Notes: generated from the letters alone by a model not told the origin. A DNA stretch of 64,000 bases from Candidatus Latescibacterota bacterium (GCA_022821275.1 JAJEDY010000002.1:92561-156560), one strand, 5' to 3'; positions 9,941 through 18,969 are shown, numbered from the stretch's first letter. Translations and numbers: made by a program.

Positions 9941-10637
9941 ACTACATTATCTCCAGCACGTGCCCTTCGAAGGGCTGGGTAGCATTGCATCCTGGGCAAA
10001 AACGCGTCGCGCTCAAATCTCACGCACGCGCCTCTTTGCCGACGAAGCATTGCCCTCAGCCGATGAAATAGACCTGCTGGTCGTCATGGGGGGACCTATG
10101 GGCGTCTATGACGAACGCGACTGCCCCTGGCTCGTACGAGAGAAGGAATTTTTGAAACAGGCTATAGACACCGGTACACCTGTACTGGGCATTTGTCTGG
10201 GTGCTCAACTCATTGCCGACGTGCTCGGTGCCAGAGTCTATCCCAACGACCAGAAAGAAATCGGCTGGTTTCCCATCCAAGGTGTGCAAGCACCTGGAAA
10301 AATCGGGTCATTGCTCGCACGGGCTGGCAAAGTTTTTCACTGGCACGGCGACACATTTGACCTTCCCGCAGGCGCAACGCACCTTGCCAAAAGCCACGCC
10401 TGTAAGAACCAGGCATTCTCGGTAGGCGATCAGATCCTCGCATTGCAATTCCACCTGGAAACAACGCCCAATGCAGCCCGGGCATTGATCGATAACTGCG
10501 GGCATGAAATCGTCGATGCGCCCTATATTCAGCCACCTCGCGAAATACTGACAGATCAACGCGAATTTGAACGCATCAATATCCTCATGGCAGAATGTCT
10601 TGACCTGTTGCTACCAAATAAAAAAAGCGACCATTAA
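9927..10637 (+). CDS. Class I glutamine amidotransferase (GMP synthase-like domain)
   Basis: 236 residues from a TTG at 9927 that overlaps the end of the oxidoreductase gene. The translation KLHYLQHVPFEGLGSIASW is the usual beginning of this family, which supports the start despite the rare codon and weak ribosome site. The glutaminase nucleophile is in GICLGAQ (about Cys90) and the His/Glu pair in LQFHLETT (about 172-174). VVMGGPMGVYDE is the oxyanion region. These stand-alone proteins resemble the GATase half of GMP synthase and YfeJ-like proteins, and may hydrolyse gamma-glutamyl compounds. The real substrate is unknown. Confidence 0.9.
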   Translation: MTFLKLHYLQHVPFEGLGSIASWAKTRRAQISRTRLFADEALPSADEIDLLVVMGGPMGVYDERDCPWLVREKEFLKQAIDTGTPVLGICLGAQLIADVLGARVYPNDQKEIGWFPIQGVQAPGKIGSLLARAGKVFHWHGDTFDLPAGATHLAKSHACKNQAFSVGDQILALQFHLETTPNAARALIDNCGHEIVDAPYIQPPREILTDQREFERINILMAECLDLLLPNKKSDH

Positions 10638-10644
10638 GGTCGCT
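10614..10644 (-). terminator. Terminator for the leftward EF-hand/YVTN gene
   Basis: Stem AAGCGACC (10624-10631) / GGTCGCTT (10637-10644). On the minus strand it is followed by a long U run. It lies inside the last codons of the amidotransferase gene and 29 nt past the end of the minus gene. The same 8-bp stem sequence recurs in the terminator at 43409-43449. Confidence 0.75.
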
Positions 10645-10654
10645 TCTCGTCTCT

Positions 10655-10685
10655 TCATAGATCACGCTGATCTCACTGAGGTTCC
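10655..10685. repeat. Fragment of a dispersed AGATCACGCTGATCTCACTGAG-type repeat
   Basis: The segment around 10658-10682 reads like the short interspersed GAT-CGCTGAT-TCAC-GAGG motif that recurs between genes in many environmental genomes. That is memory, not a search. It supplies the last codons and stop of the minus gene ending at 10673. A related class is at 25438-25470. Confidence 0.35.
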
Positions 10686-11875
10686 GTCATCCTCGGCACA
10701 GTCCGAAACGCGATCTCCCTCGGGTAAAAGAATCCCCGTATCCGTCCGAGAATCCGCCACTCATTCAAATCCACCACCGTAAGTCCCGGCCCGCCAGCCT
10801 GTCGCACAAGCGTTGCAACATAAGCCCGAGCGCCATCGGGCGAAACCCCGAGCACCGTCGAATCATTCCCCAATCGCAATGTGCGAACAATCAAATTGTG
10901 CGCTACATCAATTTCCAGCAACACGCCCTGCGCGCTCACGTACAATGACTTTTTATCGGGCGAAAACTCTGCGCCAAACGCCCCTCCCTGATCAATCTGA
11001 AGCGCGCCCACCACCTGATTGGTATTGAGATCCAAAACAGAAATCACACCGCGACTCCAATTTGTCACATAAGCGCGCGCGCCATCCTGCGTAATTGAGA
11101 TCTCTAACGGAATATCACCGATAATTATCCTCGCCGTAACCGTCATCGTTGCCAGATCGACAACGACCACATTTTGATCGGTTTGATTTGCCACATACAA
11201 CTTTGTGCCATCGGGCGCAAGCGCGACGTCAATTGGTCGATTTCCCACCAGGATAGAATCTATGGTAACGCCATTCACCACATCCACCACGCGGACTAGG
11301 TCCTGTACTTGATCGGCCACATAAGCCCGCGTCTGATCGGGACTCAGCACCGCTTTACCCCGCGATTCAACAGGCACGCTAAACTGCACCTCATGGCGCG
11401 TGTCCATCTTGAAAAAACCAAACACCTCCGCCACATAAATCGACTGCTGATCCGCCGATACCATCACCCCACCCGGACCGCGGTAGGGCAGATAATCGAG
11501 TATCAGATGGGAGTCGGAATCCAGTGCCATAACCGAACTATCATCTACATCCGCCACATAGATAATATATCGATCTCCGCTCGGTTCAGCAGGTGTCTTC
11601 GCTTGACCATAAGAAGAACTAAATGCCAAAAAATCGTTAAAATTCGTGGCCCCGTCCTCGTTCAAATCCGTGCGGGGATCATAGTTCTCATCCTCTGGAT
11701 TCGCATTAAAATTATTGACAAAGTACAAAAAATCGGTAAACGTCACCTCGCCATCGCCATCAAAATCCGATGCCATAGGGCCGTTAGCCACCCAAAACAC
11801 GTTCGTTTCAGCCCGCAGTTCCTCTCCACTCAGGGCCATAAGCATACACAGCACAGCGCAAAAGCGTAAATTCAT
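10673..11875 (-). CDS. Secreted EF-hand (dockerin-like) plus YVTN beta-propeller protein
   Basis: 400 residues. Signal peptide at the N-terminus (MNLRFCAVLCMLMALSGEEL), then two calcium-loop motifs about 40 residues apart (SDFDGDGEVTFTDFLYFVNNF and DLNEDGATNFNDFLAF) like a type I dockerin. A propeller of about seven YVTN-type units follows (YVADVDDSS, YVANQTDQNVVVVDLATMTV, YVTNWSRGVISVLDLNTNQV). Such proteins are exported and probably bind other surface proteins through the EF-hand module. The same EF-hand module occurs in the genes at 15907 and 58836, marking a set of proteins with a shared attachment domain. Ligand and partner unknown. The last residues MTEPQ derive from an intergenic repeat fragment. 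Confidence 0.85.
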   Translation of the reverse strand: MNLRFCAVLCMLMALSGEELRAETNVFWVANGPMASDFDGDGEVTFTDFLYFVNNFNANPEDENYDPRTDLNEDGATNFNDFLAFSSSYGQAKTPAEPSGDRYIIYVADVDDSSVMALDSDSHLILDYLPYRGPGGVMVSADQQSIYVAEVFGFFKMDTRHEVQFSVPVESRGKAVLSPDQTRAYVADQVQDLVRVVDVVNGVTIDSILVGNRPIDVALAPDGTKLYVANQTDQNVVVVDLATMTVTARIIIGDIPLEISITQDGARAYVTNWSRGVISVLDLNTNQVVGALQIDQGGAFGAEFSPDKKSLYVSAQGVLLEIDVAHNLIVRTLRLGNDSTVLGVSPDGARAYVATLVRQAGGPGLTVVDLNEWRILGRIRGFFYPREIAFRTVPRMTEPQ

Positions 11876-11938
11876 CGGGATATGTCCTTTCTCAATTGTC
11901 GGTAGCCAGTTCGCTCAACCCCACTTCCCAAAAGTATA

Positions 11939-12439
11939 TCACTCCCTATCTCGTTGCCCCTCAAAAACGGACAACAATTCATAAAGCATAACCCCTGCAG
12001 CTACAGACACATTTAGAGACACTTTTGTTCCCAACATTGGAATATGTACAACGCCATCGCACAAACAAAGTGTCTCAGGACGCACCCCCGTCACCTCATG
12101 GCCCAAAATCACAGCCGCTGGCCAGCGATAGCAAAAATTTCGAAAATCGACACTATTTGACGTTCGCTCTAATGCAACCACCTGTACACCCTGTGAGCGC
12201 AAACCGCCAATGACTTCTTCCGTATCCCGTTCATAATGCCAGGGCACGGCTTCTTCTGCGCCCAACGCCACGCGACTGATCTCCTTGCGCGGGGGACATC
12301 CCGTAAATCCCGTCAAATAAACGCCCGATGCATTGACCCCATCTGCCGAGCGAAAAATCGCGCCCACATTAAACAGTGAACGAACATTTTCCACAACCGC
12401 ATAAATGGGATATCCATCGGGTTTGAAAAGCAAATTCAT
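11939..12439 (-). CDS. SpoU/TrmH-family RNA 2'-O-ribose methyltransferase
   Basis: 166 residues, a stand-alone SPOUT domain without an extra RNA-binding domain. Motif 1 is NVRSLFNVGAIFRSAD, motif 2 ILGHEVTGV and motif 3 IPMLGTKVSLNVSVAAGV, which together form the knotted SAM site. Family role: methylation of ribose in tRNA or rRNA. The exact target cannot be read from sequence; the length resembles TrmL-type enzymes, but motif order is common to all. It is monocistronic or loosely linked to the downstream minus gene. Confidence 0.93.
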   Translation of the reverse strand: MNLLFKPDGYPIYAVVENVRSLFNVGAIFRSADGVNASGVYLTGFTGCPPRKEISRVALGAEEAVPWHYERDTEEVIGGLRSQGVQVVALERTSNSVDFRNFCYRWPAAVILGHEVTGVRPETLCLCDGVVHIPMLGTKVSLNVSVAAGVMLYELLSVFEGQRDRE

Positions 12440-12443
12440 CAGA

Positions 12444-12490
12444 TATAAAAACGCAAGAAGTAAAAACGCTCTCGCGTCTTACTTCTCGCG
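12444..12490 (-). terminator. Terminator of the small membrane-protein gene
   Basis: CGCAAGAAGTAA (12452-12463) pairs with TTACTTCTCGCG (12479-12490) with one G-U pair. On the minus strand it is followed by a U run (12451 downward). It separates the gene at 12533-12751 from the methyltransferase gene. Confidence 0.75.
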
Positions 12491-12532
12491 TCTCACCTTT
12501 CTACTCGGGTCGTTCAACACCCACCTTTTCTT

Positions 12533-12751
12533 CTAATCTATATATCCCGCTTCAGCAGGTGATTCCTCAGATTTTGCGGAACCATTAAAACGGCTCCGCA
12601 CGCGCTGAACGGCCTCTCCCAGGCGCGAGCGCGTATTTTGCCCTGCTTCCGTTTTCAACAAAAATCCCAGAATAGCGAGAACACCAAGAGCGAGACCAAC
12701 AGAAAGCCCTATCCAGAAAAAGTCGCGATGCACTTCTTGTCGTCGCCACAT
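12533..12751 (-). CDS. Small membrane-anchored protein (YtxH-like organisation)
   Basis: 72 residues, ATG preceded by AAGGAG. One membrane helix (about 11-32, FFWIGLSVGLALGVLAILGF) then a basic amphipathic tail with TRSRLGEAVQRVRSRFNGSA and an acidic end. The layout (helix plus charged coil) resembles YtxH/DUF small stress proteins, but I do not recognise a specific family. Own terminator downstream. Confidence 0.7.
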   Translation of the reverse strand: MWRRQEVHRDFFWIGLSVGLALGVLAILGFLLKTEAGQNTRSRLGEAVQRVRSRFNGSAKSEESPAEAGYID

Positions 12752-12920
12752 AATACACTCCTTAGAAATATCTCCCGATTATTTAGCCTGCAAAATTAAA
12801 ATGCCCGTCTAATTTCAACCATACGCGACGCGAAGTCAAGTGGAAATAGACATTCAAGGGCAGGCGAACCGACCGAAACAATTTATAGCGCAAAAAAAAA
12901 TAATTCCTATTTTAAGGTAT

Positions 12921-14141
12921 ATGCCCAATAAATGGACACAAAAACTCGACCGTGCCATTGACGCTCAACAAAAAGAAATTGTACGCGTCCGCCGCGATCT
13001 GCACATGTATCCCGAACCCAGTGGTCGCGAAGTGGAAACCACGCGCTATCTCGTCAAATTATTACAACAGACCGGGTGCCATGTACAGATAGGTCCCAGA
13101 GGTTGTGGCGTTATAGCCGACAATACATTGGAAAAAACGCGTATAGGCCTGCGAGCCGATATCGACGCACTTCGCATACAAGATGCCAAAAACGCACCCT
13201 ATCGCAGCCGCGTACCAGGCGTGATGCACGCCTGCGGACACGACGGTCATACAGCCACCGTGCTCGGTGCTATTTTGGGCCTTTTGGAATGCGACCGGGT
13301 ATTGCCGTGGCCTGTACACTGGCGCGCCATCTTTCAACCTGCTGAAGAAACCAATCGCGGTGCCAAGGACATGATCGCCTTTGGTGCTCTCAAAAATGTC
13401 TGTGGCCTGCTCAGTCTTCACCTCGACCCCTCGCGTCCAACAGGTACTGTGGGCACACGCCAGGGCGTACTCACAGCCAATTGTGCCGAAATAGAAATTT
13501 GCATCCAGGGGCGGGGCGGACATGCCGCGCGCCCCCGGGAAACGCGAGACCCCATCGTCGCTGCTGCTCAGGTCATCACTGCGCTCTATCAATCATTGCC
13601 TCGCAATGTAGATACCTACGACCCGGTTGTCATATCAATTGGGCATATCTCTGCAGGCGAAAATCCCAACGTCATACCCGGCCATGCCCTGCTCCGCGGC
13701 ACCCTGCGCACCCTCAGTGGCAGCTCTCAGAGCCATGCCATGGACCACATTCTCAAAATAGCCAATGGCATAGCCAATCTCACCGACACGCAAATCGATG
13801 TTCGTTTTATCACTGGTCCCTCATCGGTCAATAACGATCCCGTGCTCACAGACTTGATCCGCCAAAATGCCATCGATTTATTGGGCCAAACACACGTTCA
13901 GACCATTGCCAAACCGAGCATGGGGGGCGAAGACTTTGCCAATTATCTCGACCACGTACCCGGCAGCCTGTTTCGCCTGGGGTGCATGCCCGCCCGGGGC
14001 AGTGCTCCGCCCTTGCATGCACCAGACTTCGACATCGATGAACGCGCCCTGGTCATAGGCGCCAAAATACTCGCGCGCAGTGTCGTCAACTATTTTGATC
14101 CATCGCGAAAAAAGAATGGAGATTGCCATGACCCGACTTGA
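12921..14141 (+). CDS. M20-family amidohydrolase (carboxypeptidase/aminoacylase type)
   Basis: 406 residues from the ATG at 12921; upstream in-frame GTG codons lack a ribosome site. The metal site is built from MHACGHDGHTATVLG, PAEETNRGAKDM and LHLDPSRPTG, with SMGGEDFANYL near the C-terminus, all typical of M20D hydrolases such as hippurate hydrolase or N-acyl amino acid deacylase. These cleave N-acyl amino acids or related amides with two metal ions. The next gene, a GCS2-type ligase, overlaps the 3' end by 14 nt, so the two are probably one functional pair. Confidence 0.92.
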   Translation: MPNKWTQKLDRAIDAQQKEIVRVRRDLHMYPEPSGREVETTRYLVKLLQQTGCHVQIGPRGCGVIADNTLEKTRIGLRADIDALRIQDAKNAPYRSRVPGVMHACGHDGHTATVLGAILGLLECDRVLPWPVHWRAIFQPAEETNRGAKDMIAFGALKNVCGLLSLHLDPSRPTGTVGTRQGVLTANCAEIEICIQGRGGHAARPRETRDPIVAAAQVITALYQSLPRNVDTYDPVVISIGHISAGENPNVIPGHALLRGTLRTLSGSSQSHAMDHILKIANGIANLTDTQIDVRFITGPSSVNNDPVLTDLIRQNAIDLLGQTHVQTIAKPSMGGEDFANYLDHVPGSLFRLGCMPARGSAPPLHAPDFDIDERALVIGAKILARSVVNYFDPSRKKNGDCHDPT

Positions 14142-15243
14142 ATTTAATCCCAGTACTCAACCCACCCTCGGCGTGGAAATAGAACTGGCTCTGGTCGATG
14201 CCAACACCATGGCTTTGTGCAGCAAAAATGCCGCAATCCTCAATCGCATTCCCAGCGAATATGCCGACAAAATCAAGCCCGAATTGATGCAGTGCTATGT
14301 TGAAATCAACACCGATATATGTGAAAGTGTCAGCCATGTAGAAGCCGACCTCAAGCCCAAACTCCAGGTATTATCCAGCGCAGCGGCCATTGAAAATGTC
14401 CAACTCTACTGGTCGGGCACACACCCATTTTCCACCTGGCGCGAACAAAAAATCACACCCAACGATCGATACATGGGCCTCGTTAACCTCCTCCAGGACA
14501 CCGCCCGACAACTGGTCACATTTGGCCTCCACGTACACGTGGGCGTCAACAGCGGCGACAAAGCCATAATGATATGCGACCGAATACTGCGCTATTTGCC
14601 CGTCTTGCTGGCGCTTTCTTGCAACAGCCCATTCTGGGAAGGTCGGGTCACGGGCTTGCACTCGTGGCGATCAAAAGTAATGGAGGGCCTCCCCACTGCT
14701 GGGCTGCCCCCCTTAATGCGCAACTGGAGCGAATACGTCTGGCTGATCAACCACCTCATCGACACCGGCTATATCGAATCCATCCGAGAAATCTGGTGGG
14801 ACGTGCGCCCCCACCACGCATTTGGCACCGTTGAAGTCCGCATTTGCGACATTCCCGGCACTCTCGAAGACACATTGGGATTGGTCGCCCTGATCCAGTG
14901 TTTAATTTGCAACCTGTCCGACGAAATCGACCGGGGAATCTATCAACACGACAGCCATCCCATGCTCATCCGCCAAAACAAGTGGCACGCCTCGCGGTAC
15001 GGCATCGCAGCACAACTGGTAGATTCCACCTCTCACGACCTCAAATCCGTCCCGCAAATAACCGAAGAACTCGTCGAAAAACTGCTCCCCATGGCCGAAC
15101 ATCTCAATTGCGTACCCTATCTCAAACACATCCGAGACATGGCGCACCAACCCACCTGGGCACAGCGACAGATGGACCTCCTCGCCCTCACCGGCGACCC
15201 CGCCGAAGTCGTTCGCCGTCTGATTAACGATTCTTCACATTGA
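14128..15243 (+). CDS. Carboxylate-amine ligase of the GCS2 (YbdK) family
   Basis: 371 residues from the ATG at 14128 (GGAG 7 nt upstream), overlapping the M20 gene. PTLGVEIELALVD is the first ATP/metal block, ELMQCYVEINTDICESV the second and FGLHVHVGVNSGDKAIM the third, matching the glutamate-cysteine ligase type 2 fold. TVEVRICDIPGTLEDTLGLV closes the site. Family members form gamma-glutamyl-cysteine or other amide bonds. Coupled with an amidohydrolase, the pair could make and break the same amide. Whether the product is gamma-glutamylcysteine is not decided by the sequence. Confidence 0.9.
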   Translation: MTRLEFNPSTQPTLGVEIELALVDANTMALCSKNAAILNRIPSEYADKIKPELMQCYVEINTDICESVSHVEADLKPKLQVLSSAAAIENVQLYWSGTHPFSTWREQKITPNDRYMGLVNLLQDTARQLVTFGLHVHVGVNSGDKAIMICDRILRYLPVLLALSCNSPFWEGRVTGLHSWRSKVMEGLPTAGLPPLMRNWSEYVWLINHLIDTGYIESIREIWWDVRPHHAFGTVEVRICDIPGTLEDTLGLVALIQCLICNLSDEIDRGIYQHDSHPMLIRQNKWHASRYGIAAQLVDSTSHDLKSVPQITEELVEKLLPMAEHLNCVPYLKHIRDMAHQPTWAQRQMDLLALTGDPAEVVRRLINDSSH

Positions 15244-15399
15244 AATCTCCCGTACTCCATGTTTCGTATCGTCCGGTCTCGCCGCGTTTCATAGAGAAGC
15301 ACCTTGTTAAGCATAACTTAATAGCCACACACTTATTAAGACTTATGCATAAAATCTTAATTAGACCATATAAAAACGCAATTACGGTTTCTTCTTAAG

Positions 15400-15801
15400 C
15401 TACTTGCCCACAGACTGCAGAAATTTCACCACTTCTGCCGCCTCCTTGCCTCCCTTTTTAGCATGGGTCATCAGCGGGATCCCGTGTGGTCCCCTTTCAT
15501 TGACAACCGCGGGATTGTCGCTCACCACCGCCTGTACGATTTCGAGCTTACCCAGCATGGCCGCCGCAAACAAATCGATACGCGCGCCCTTGTTCAGCAA
15601 AAACTCGGCAATGTCCTTGCGTCCCATGTGCGCTGCTGCGCCCAGTCCTGTTTCCCAGTCGCCGCTTCCCCAATCCCAGCAAGAATTGACGAGTGCCGGT
15701 TCTTTCTCGAGGAGCTTTTTTACACTGTCGAAGTCGCCGTGGGCATCTTGGACAAATTGGTTGACGAGTTCTGGTGCAATAGCAGAATTATTTTGTGACA
15801 T
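15400..15801 (-). CDS. Ankyrin-repeat protein
   Basis: 133 residues with about three ankyrin repeats, for example GLGAAAHMGRKDIAEFLLNK and MLGKLEIVQAVVSDNPAVVN. No signal peptide or membrane helix. AAGGA precedes the start. A protein-interaction module of unknown partner. The 156-nt gap to the ligase gene on its other side holds no recognisable feature. Confidence 0.85.
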   Translation of the reverse strand: MSQNNSAIAPELVNQFVQDAHGDFDSVKKLLEKEPALVNSCWDWGSGDWETGLGAAAHMGRKDIAEFLLNKGARIDLFAAAMLGKLEIVQAVVSDNPAVVNERGPHGIPLMTHAKKGGKEAAEVVKFLQSVGK

Positions 15802-15906
15802 GTTTTCCTTCCCCTCTTGTCGCGGTGCAATAATCAGTAGTCAGTATCATGCTCAACTCTCCTCCCAACACACGCCTTACTTTGGTCGGCATCCATTACT
15901 GATCTA

Positions 15907-17157
15907 TCAATCGTCGTCATCATTGTCGTCAAGATCTAAAAAAATGATAACCTCCGAGCCATCGGAAGACCAGGCGAGATATTCAATGTCGTCATAGCTC
16001 TGCGTCAATCGGATGGGGTTGCTGCCATCGGCATTCATCACATAAATCGCATCATTATCTCCACGCTCTGAAACAAACGCAATCTGAGAACCATCGGGAG
16101 AATACGCCAAGTATTCCACATCGTCATAATTCTGCGTCAATCGGATGGGATTGCTACCATCGGCATTCATCACATAGATCGCATCATTATCTCTACGCTC
16201 TGAAACAAACGCAATCTGAGAACCATCGGGAGAATATGCCAGATATTCCACATCGTCATAGCTCTGCGTCAATCGGATGGGGTTGCTGCCATCGGCATTC
16301 ATCACATAAATCGCATCCCTATCGCCGCGCTCCGACACAAAGGCGATCCGAGAACCATCGGGAGAATACGCCAGGTATTCCACATCGCCATAATTCTGTG
16401 CCAATTTCAGGAGACGGACTTCTGGCATCGTCACTGAACCAATAGGCGGGGGCACTGGAGGAGATACGGGTGATGATACTCGTTTGCCAAAATCGCTTAC
16501 GAAGATCAGAAAATCGGAAATTCCAATCACACTATCGCTATCCAGATCGTACAGCGTTTCGTACATCCCATCACCTTGACGTGACCCAAATCTGGATACA
16601 AACAGCAAAAAATCGGCAAGATTGACTATCCCATCGCCATTAAAGTCCGAAGAAGGCGCGTCAGAAACTTGCAACGCAATGCGTATATTCAGGACCACAG
16701 TCTCAATTTGTCCACCCCGGACAAAGTCACCACGCACCAGACGAATCTCAGTGCCTGAAAACGCGGCTGTCGTGCGAAAGCGAATGGTGCCAACCAAACC
16801 GCTGTTGACAGTGACTTGACTTCCAAAAGACGTCATGCCAATCCCTACAAAGGTCGGATTGGTGCCTTGCTCTGAAAGCACATGGGCATTCGGCAAAACA
16901 CTTCCCGCATCAAACCCTTCGTAAACAACTTGACTCGCATCGTATTCAAAGCGCGTGGTAATGCCATTTGTATTCTGAACACCTCTACCAAAAATTTGAA
17001 TGGCAATCACTTCATTTGTAGACACATCCAAAGATGTGACTGCTTGATCGCCTGCAGAACCATCCACATCCAGCGACAGGGAAAAGTTGTTCTGTGCAGA
17101 CAGCGGGTAAATCAACAGTGAAATCAGGAATAAGGTGAACAGCATCCATTTCCACAT
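15907..17157 (-). CDS. Secreted cohesin-like, EF-hand and PD40-repeat protein
   Basis: 416 residues from the ATG at 17157 (AAGGAGG 6 nt upstream). A signal peptide (MWKWMLFTLFLISLLIYPLS) is followed by a beta-rich domain like cohesin (about 30-165). Then come two EF-hand dockerin-like motifs (SDFNGDGIVNLADFLLFVSR; DLDSDSVIGISDFLIFVSDF), a proline linker and three and a half PD40/TolB-like repeats (LAYSPDGSQIAFVSER... AIYVMNADGSNPIRLTQ). The last repeat breaks off into an acidic tail, so the propeller seems incomplete. A cohesin-like and a dockerin-like module in the same protein would allow chains of such proteins; this is inference. It lies 73 nt after the caspase gene and may be read with that operon. 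Confidence 0.82.
   Translation of the reverse strand: MWKWMLFTLFLISLLIYPLSAQNNFSLSLDVDGSAGDQAVTSLDVSTNEVIAIQIFGRGVQNTNGITTRFEYDASQVVYEGFDAGSVLPNAHVLSEQGTNPTFVGIGMTSFGSQVTVNSGLVGTIRFRTTAAFSGTEIRLVRGDFVRGGQIETVVLNIRIALQVSDAPSSDFNGDGIVNLADFLLFVSRFGSRQGDGMYETLYDLDSDSVIGISDFLIFVSDFGKRVSSPVSPPVPPPIGSVTMPEVRLLKLAQNYGDVEYLAYSPDGSRIAFVSERGDRDAIYVMNADGSNPIRLTQSYDDVEYLAYSPDGSQIAFVSERRDNDAIYVMNADGSNPIRLTQNYDDVEYLAYSPDGSQIAFVSERGDNDAIYVMNADGSNPIRLTQSYDDIEYLAWSSDGSEVIIFLDLDDNDDDD
15965..16400 (-). repeat. Tandem 132-bp DNA repeats encoding PD40 units
   Basis: Three nearly identical 132-bp units (for example the segment starting TGCGTCAATCGGATGG occurs near 16000, 16132 and 16264) followed by a diverged half unit. 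Near identity at DNA level implies recent duplication or gene conversion, so copy number may vary between strains. Confidence 0.85.
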
Positions 17158-17230
17158 GATTTCCTCCTTATAGCAGTGAGTGAACAAACTACTCTTGCGG
17201 ATAGGGTGGACTGCATCCGTATCCACATAT

Positions 17231-18940
17231 TCATCTGCGGATACTGTTAGCCTTACCCACATCTTTCCCCCACAACAAACTCAAACTAATGCTCAATTCT
17301 GGACCGCTGAAATTTTTGCGATTTCTTATTGGCTCTGCAAAATCCGCAACCAGATGATAGCCTGCGCTTGCGCCGAGCATCAAATACCTTCCGATAGCAA
17401 AATCAACACCGCCTCCCACATACGTTCCGATAGTGGCGTGCCCCCTCACCTCTTGCACCAATTGTCCTCTATATTCTCGGTCGTCTTCTTCGTCTTCTTC
17501 GTCTTCTTCATCTCGTTCATATTGCCAACTACCTTGATCATCTTGCAAAATATCTTGCAAAAAATACGGCCCCGCACTTGCGACAACATAAGGGCGAAAA
17601 GGGGATGGCGCTAAAGGCCAGTAGTAGCGTACACCAAAAAGCAGAGGCGTAATAATGACAACGCTCTGGGATGTGCCCAAAACACCCACATTTTGTTTTA
17701 CTTCTGCAATCAACCCCGCCCATCGAACCATCAGTGCCAAATTTTCGTTTAGCTGATAGGTATAAGCGAGGGACCCCATCAAGTTCTCTACACTTTGCCG
17801 CGCCAATCCGCCTGTGATTGTCGTAGATTCTCCGCCTGGACTCCAATACCCCCCGCGCAATTCAACCCGAGAGCGTTTTACGCTATACTTGATCCCACCC
17901 CGCATTGTGGTGCTTTCTCGCGCAATAATTTCAAAATGAGCTTCGTCAAGCACCTCACGTTGTCCTATCTCCAATTCGACCGAAGCAGTAGCCGATTGGA
18001 TCTGACGAGCCATGTGAACGCGATACTTCCCCGGTTCCAGCCCCAACTCAACGCGCCGTCCAGCGGGCTTAAACAACTCTGCGATCAATTGTCGATTGGC
18101 ATTTCGAATAAAAAATCGCCCCTGAAGTGCCTCCGACAAAATCAGTCCCGCCGACGTTTGTCGCACATCCGTCATCACCACATCGCCTGTACCCGTCATC
18201 TTGATATCATAAGCTGGATGCTGTGCCCCACCCTGTGTGCGCTCCGTACCCTCCAATGTATTTTGAAACGCGAAGTGATAGGCCTCATTCAACGTAACCC
18301 GTCCATCCCCGGTTACATCGGCTGCGCCGCGCAATCCCGACACCAGATAATGCGAAAAAAACGACGCCCCAATCGCATCCGACTCCTGCGCCGCTTCATC
18401 TTCGGAACTCGACGTCAAAAACGCATACCCCCGCATATCCGACGACGCATCCACCATAAACGCCTTTTGACGGCGTCCGCCCTTCAATCGCGTAATCGCA
18501 CCAGAAGCACATGCATCCAAAATAGCAATATGCACTTCGGCTTCCATCCTATCCATTGCACCGCGAAGACGTGCGTAGGAAAAAAGCGATTCACCCAACC
18601 GAAGGCCATGCTCATCGGCGTGGCCCGAATAATAGATAATGACCTCTCTCCGCGCAGCTTCAGCAGATGCGACCCGATTGTGCAATGCGTGCAAAGCCTC
18701 CTCAAGATGTTCAATGCCGGGATCGGATAACAAAACACCGGCATCAACACCGCCCATTGTTTCCATGACCTGCACAAAATTTTGAGCATCCGATACAGCA
18801 TATTGCAAAGTCTCGCGCTTTGCCCCGCCATCATTGGCACCCACCGCCAGCACCCACCGCTGCACGCCATCTACAGCAAACAGATCTTGAACAATCAGAA
18901 CACAGAGTCCCACCATAAGAGCCAAAACGCGACCAGGCAT
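17231..18940 (-). CDS. Exported caspase-like (C14) protein with C-terminal beta-barrel, copy A
   Basis: 569 residues from the ATG at 18940 (AGGAGG about 10 nt upstream). A hydrophobic signal is followed by a caspase p20-like domain (about 25-250). The histidine is in YYSGHADEHG (about 107) and the cysteine in ILDACASGAI (about 144), the catalytic dyad of the C14 family. An EF-hand-like loop DVTGDGRVTLNEA and a conserved block HPAYDIKMTGTGDVVMTDVR follow, then a beta-rich domain. The last 190 residues alternate like an outer-membrane barrel, with a highly acidic loop (DEEDEEDEEDD). It is a paralogue of 20659-22236 and the last caspase of the sigma/anti-sigma operon. The fusion of protease and barrel is inferred from sequence pattern only. 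Confidence 0.82.
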   Translation of the reverse strand: MPGRVLALMVGLCVLIVQDLFAVDGVQRWVLAVGANDGGAKRETLQYAVSDAQNFVQVMETMGGVDAGVLLSDPGIEHLEEALHALHNRVASAEAARREVIIYYSGHADEHGLRLGESLFSYARLRGAMDRMEAEVHIAILDACASGAITRLKGGRRQKAFMVDASSDMRGYAFLTSSSEDEAAQESDAIGASFFSHYLVSGLRGAADVTGDGRVTLNEAYHFAFQNTLEGTERTQGGAQHPAYDIKMTGTGDVVMTDVRQTSAGLILSEALQGRFFIRNANRQLIAELFKPAGRRVELGLEPGKYRVHMARQIQSATASVELEIGQREVLDEAHFEIIARESTTMRGGIKYSVKRSRVELRGGYWSPGGESTTITGGLARQSVENLMGSLAYTYQLNENLALMVRWAGLIAEVKQNVGVLGTSQSVVIITPLLFGVRYYWPLAPSPFRPYVVASAGPYFLQDILQDDQGSWQYERDEEDEEDEEDDREYRGQLVQEVRGHATIGTYVGGGVDFAIGRYLMLGASAGYHLVADFAEPIRNRKNFSGPELSISLSLLWGKDVGKANSIRR

Positions 18941-18969
18941 TGCGATTCTTCCTCCTTCTGAGCTATAAT

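Noticed and set aside
17795-18730. A 311-residue plus-strand frame over the caspase A gene
   Set aside because: Antisense shadow of a gene with catalytic motifs and a good ribosome site.
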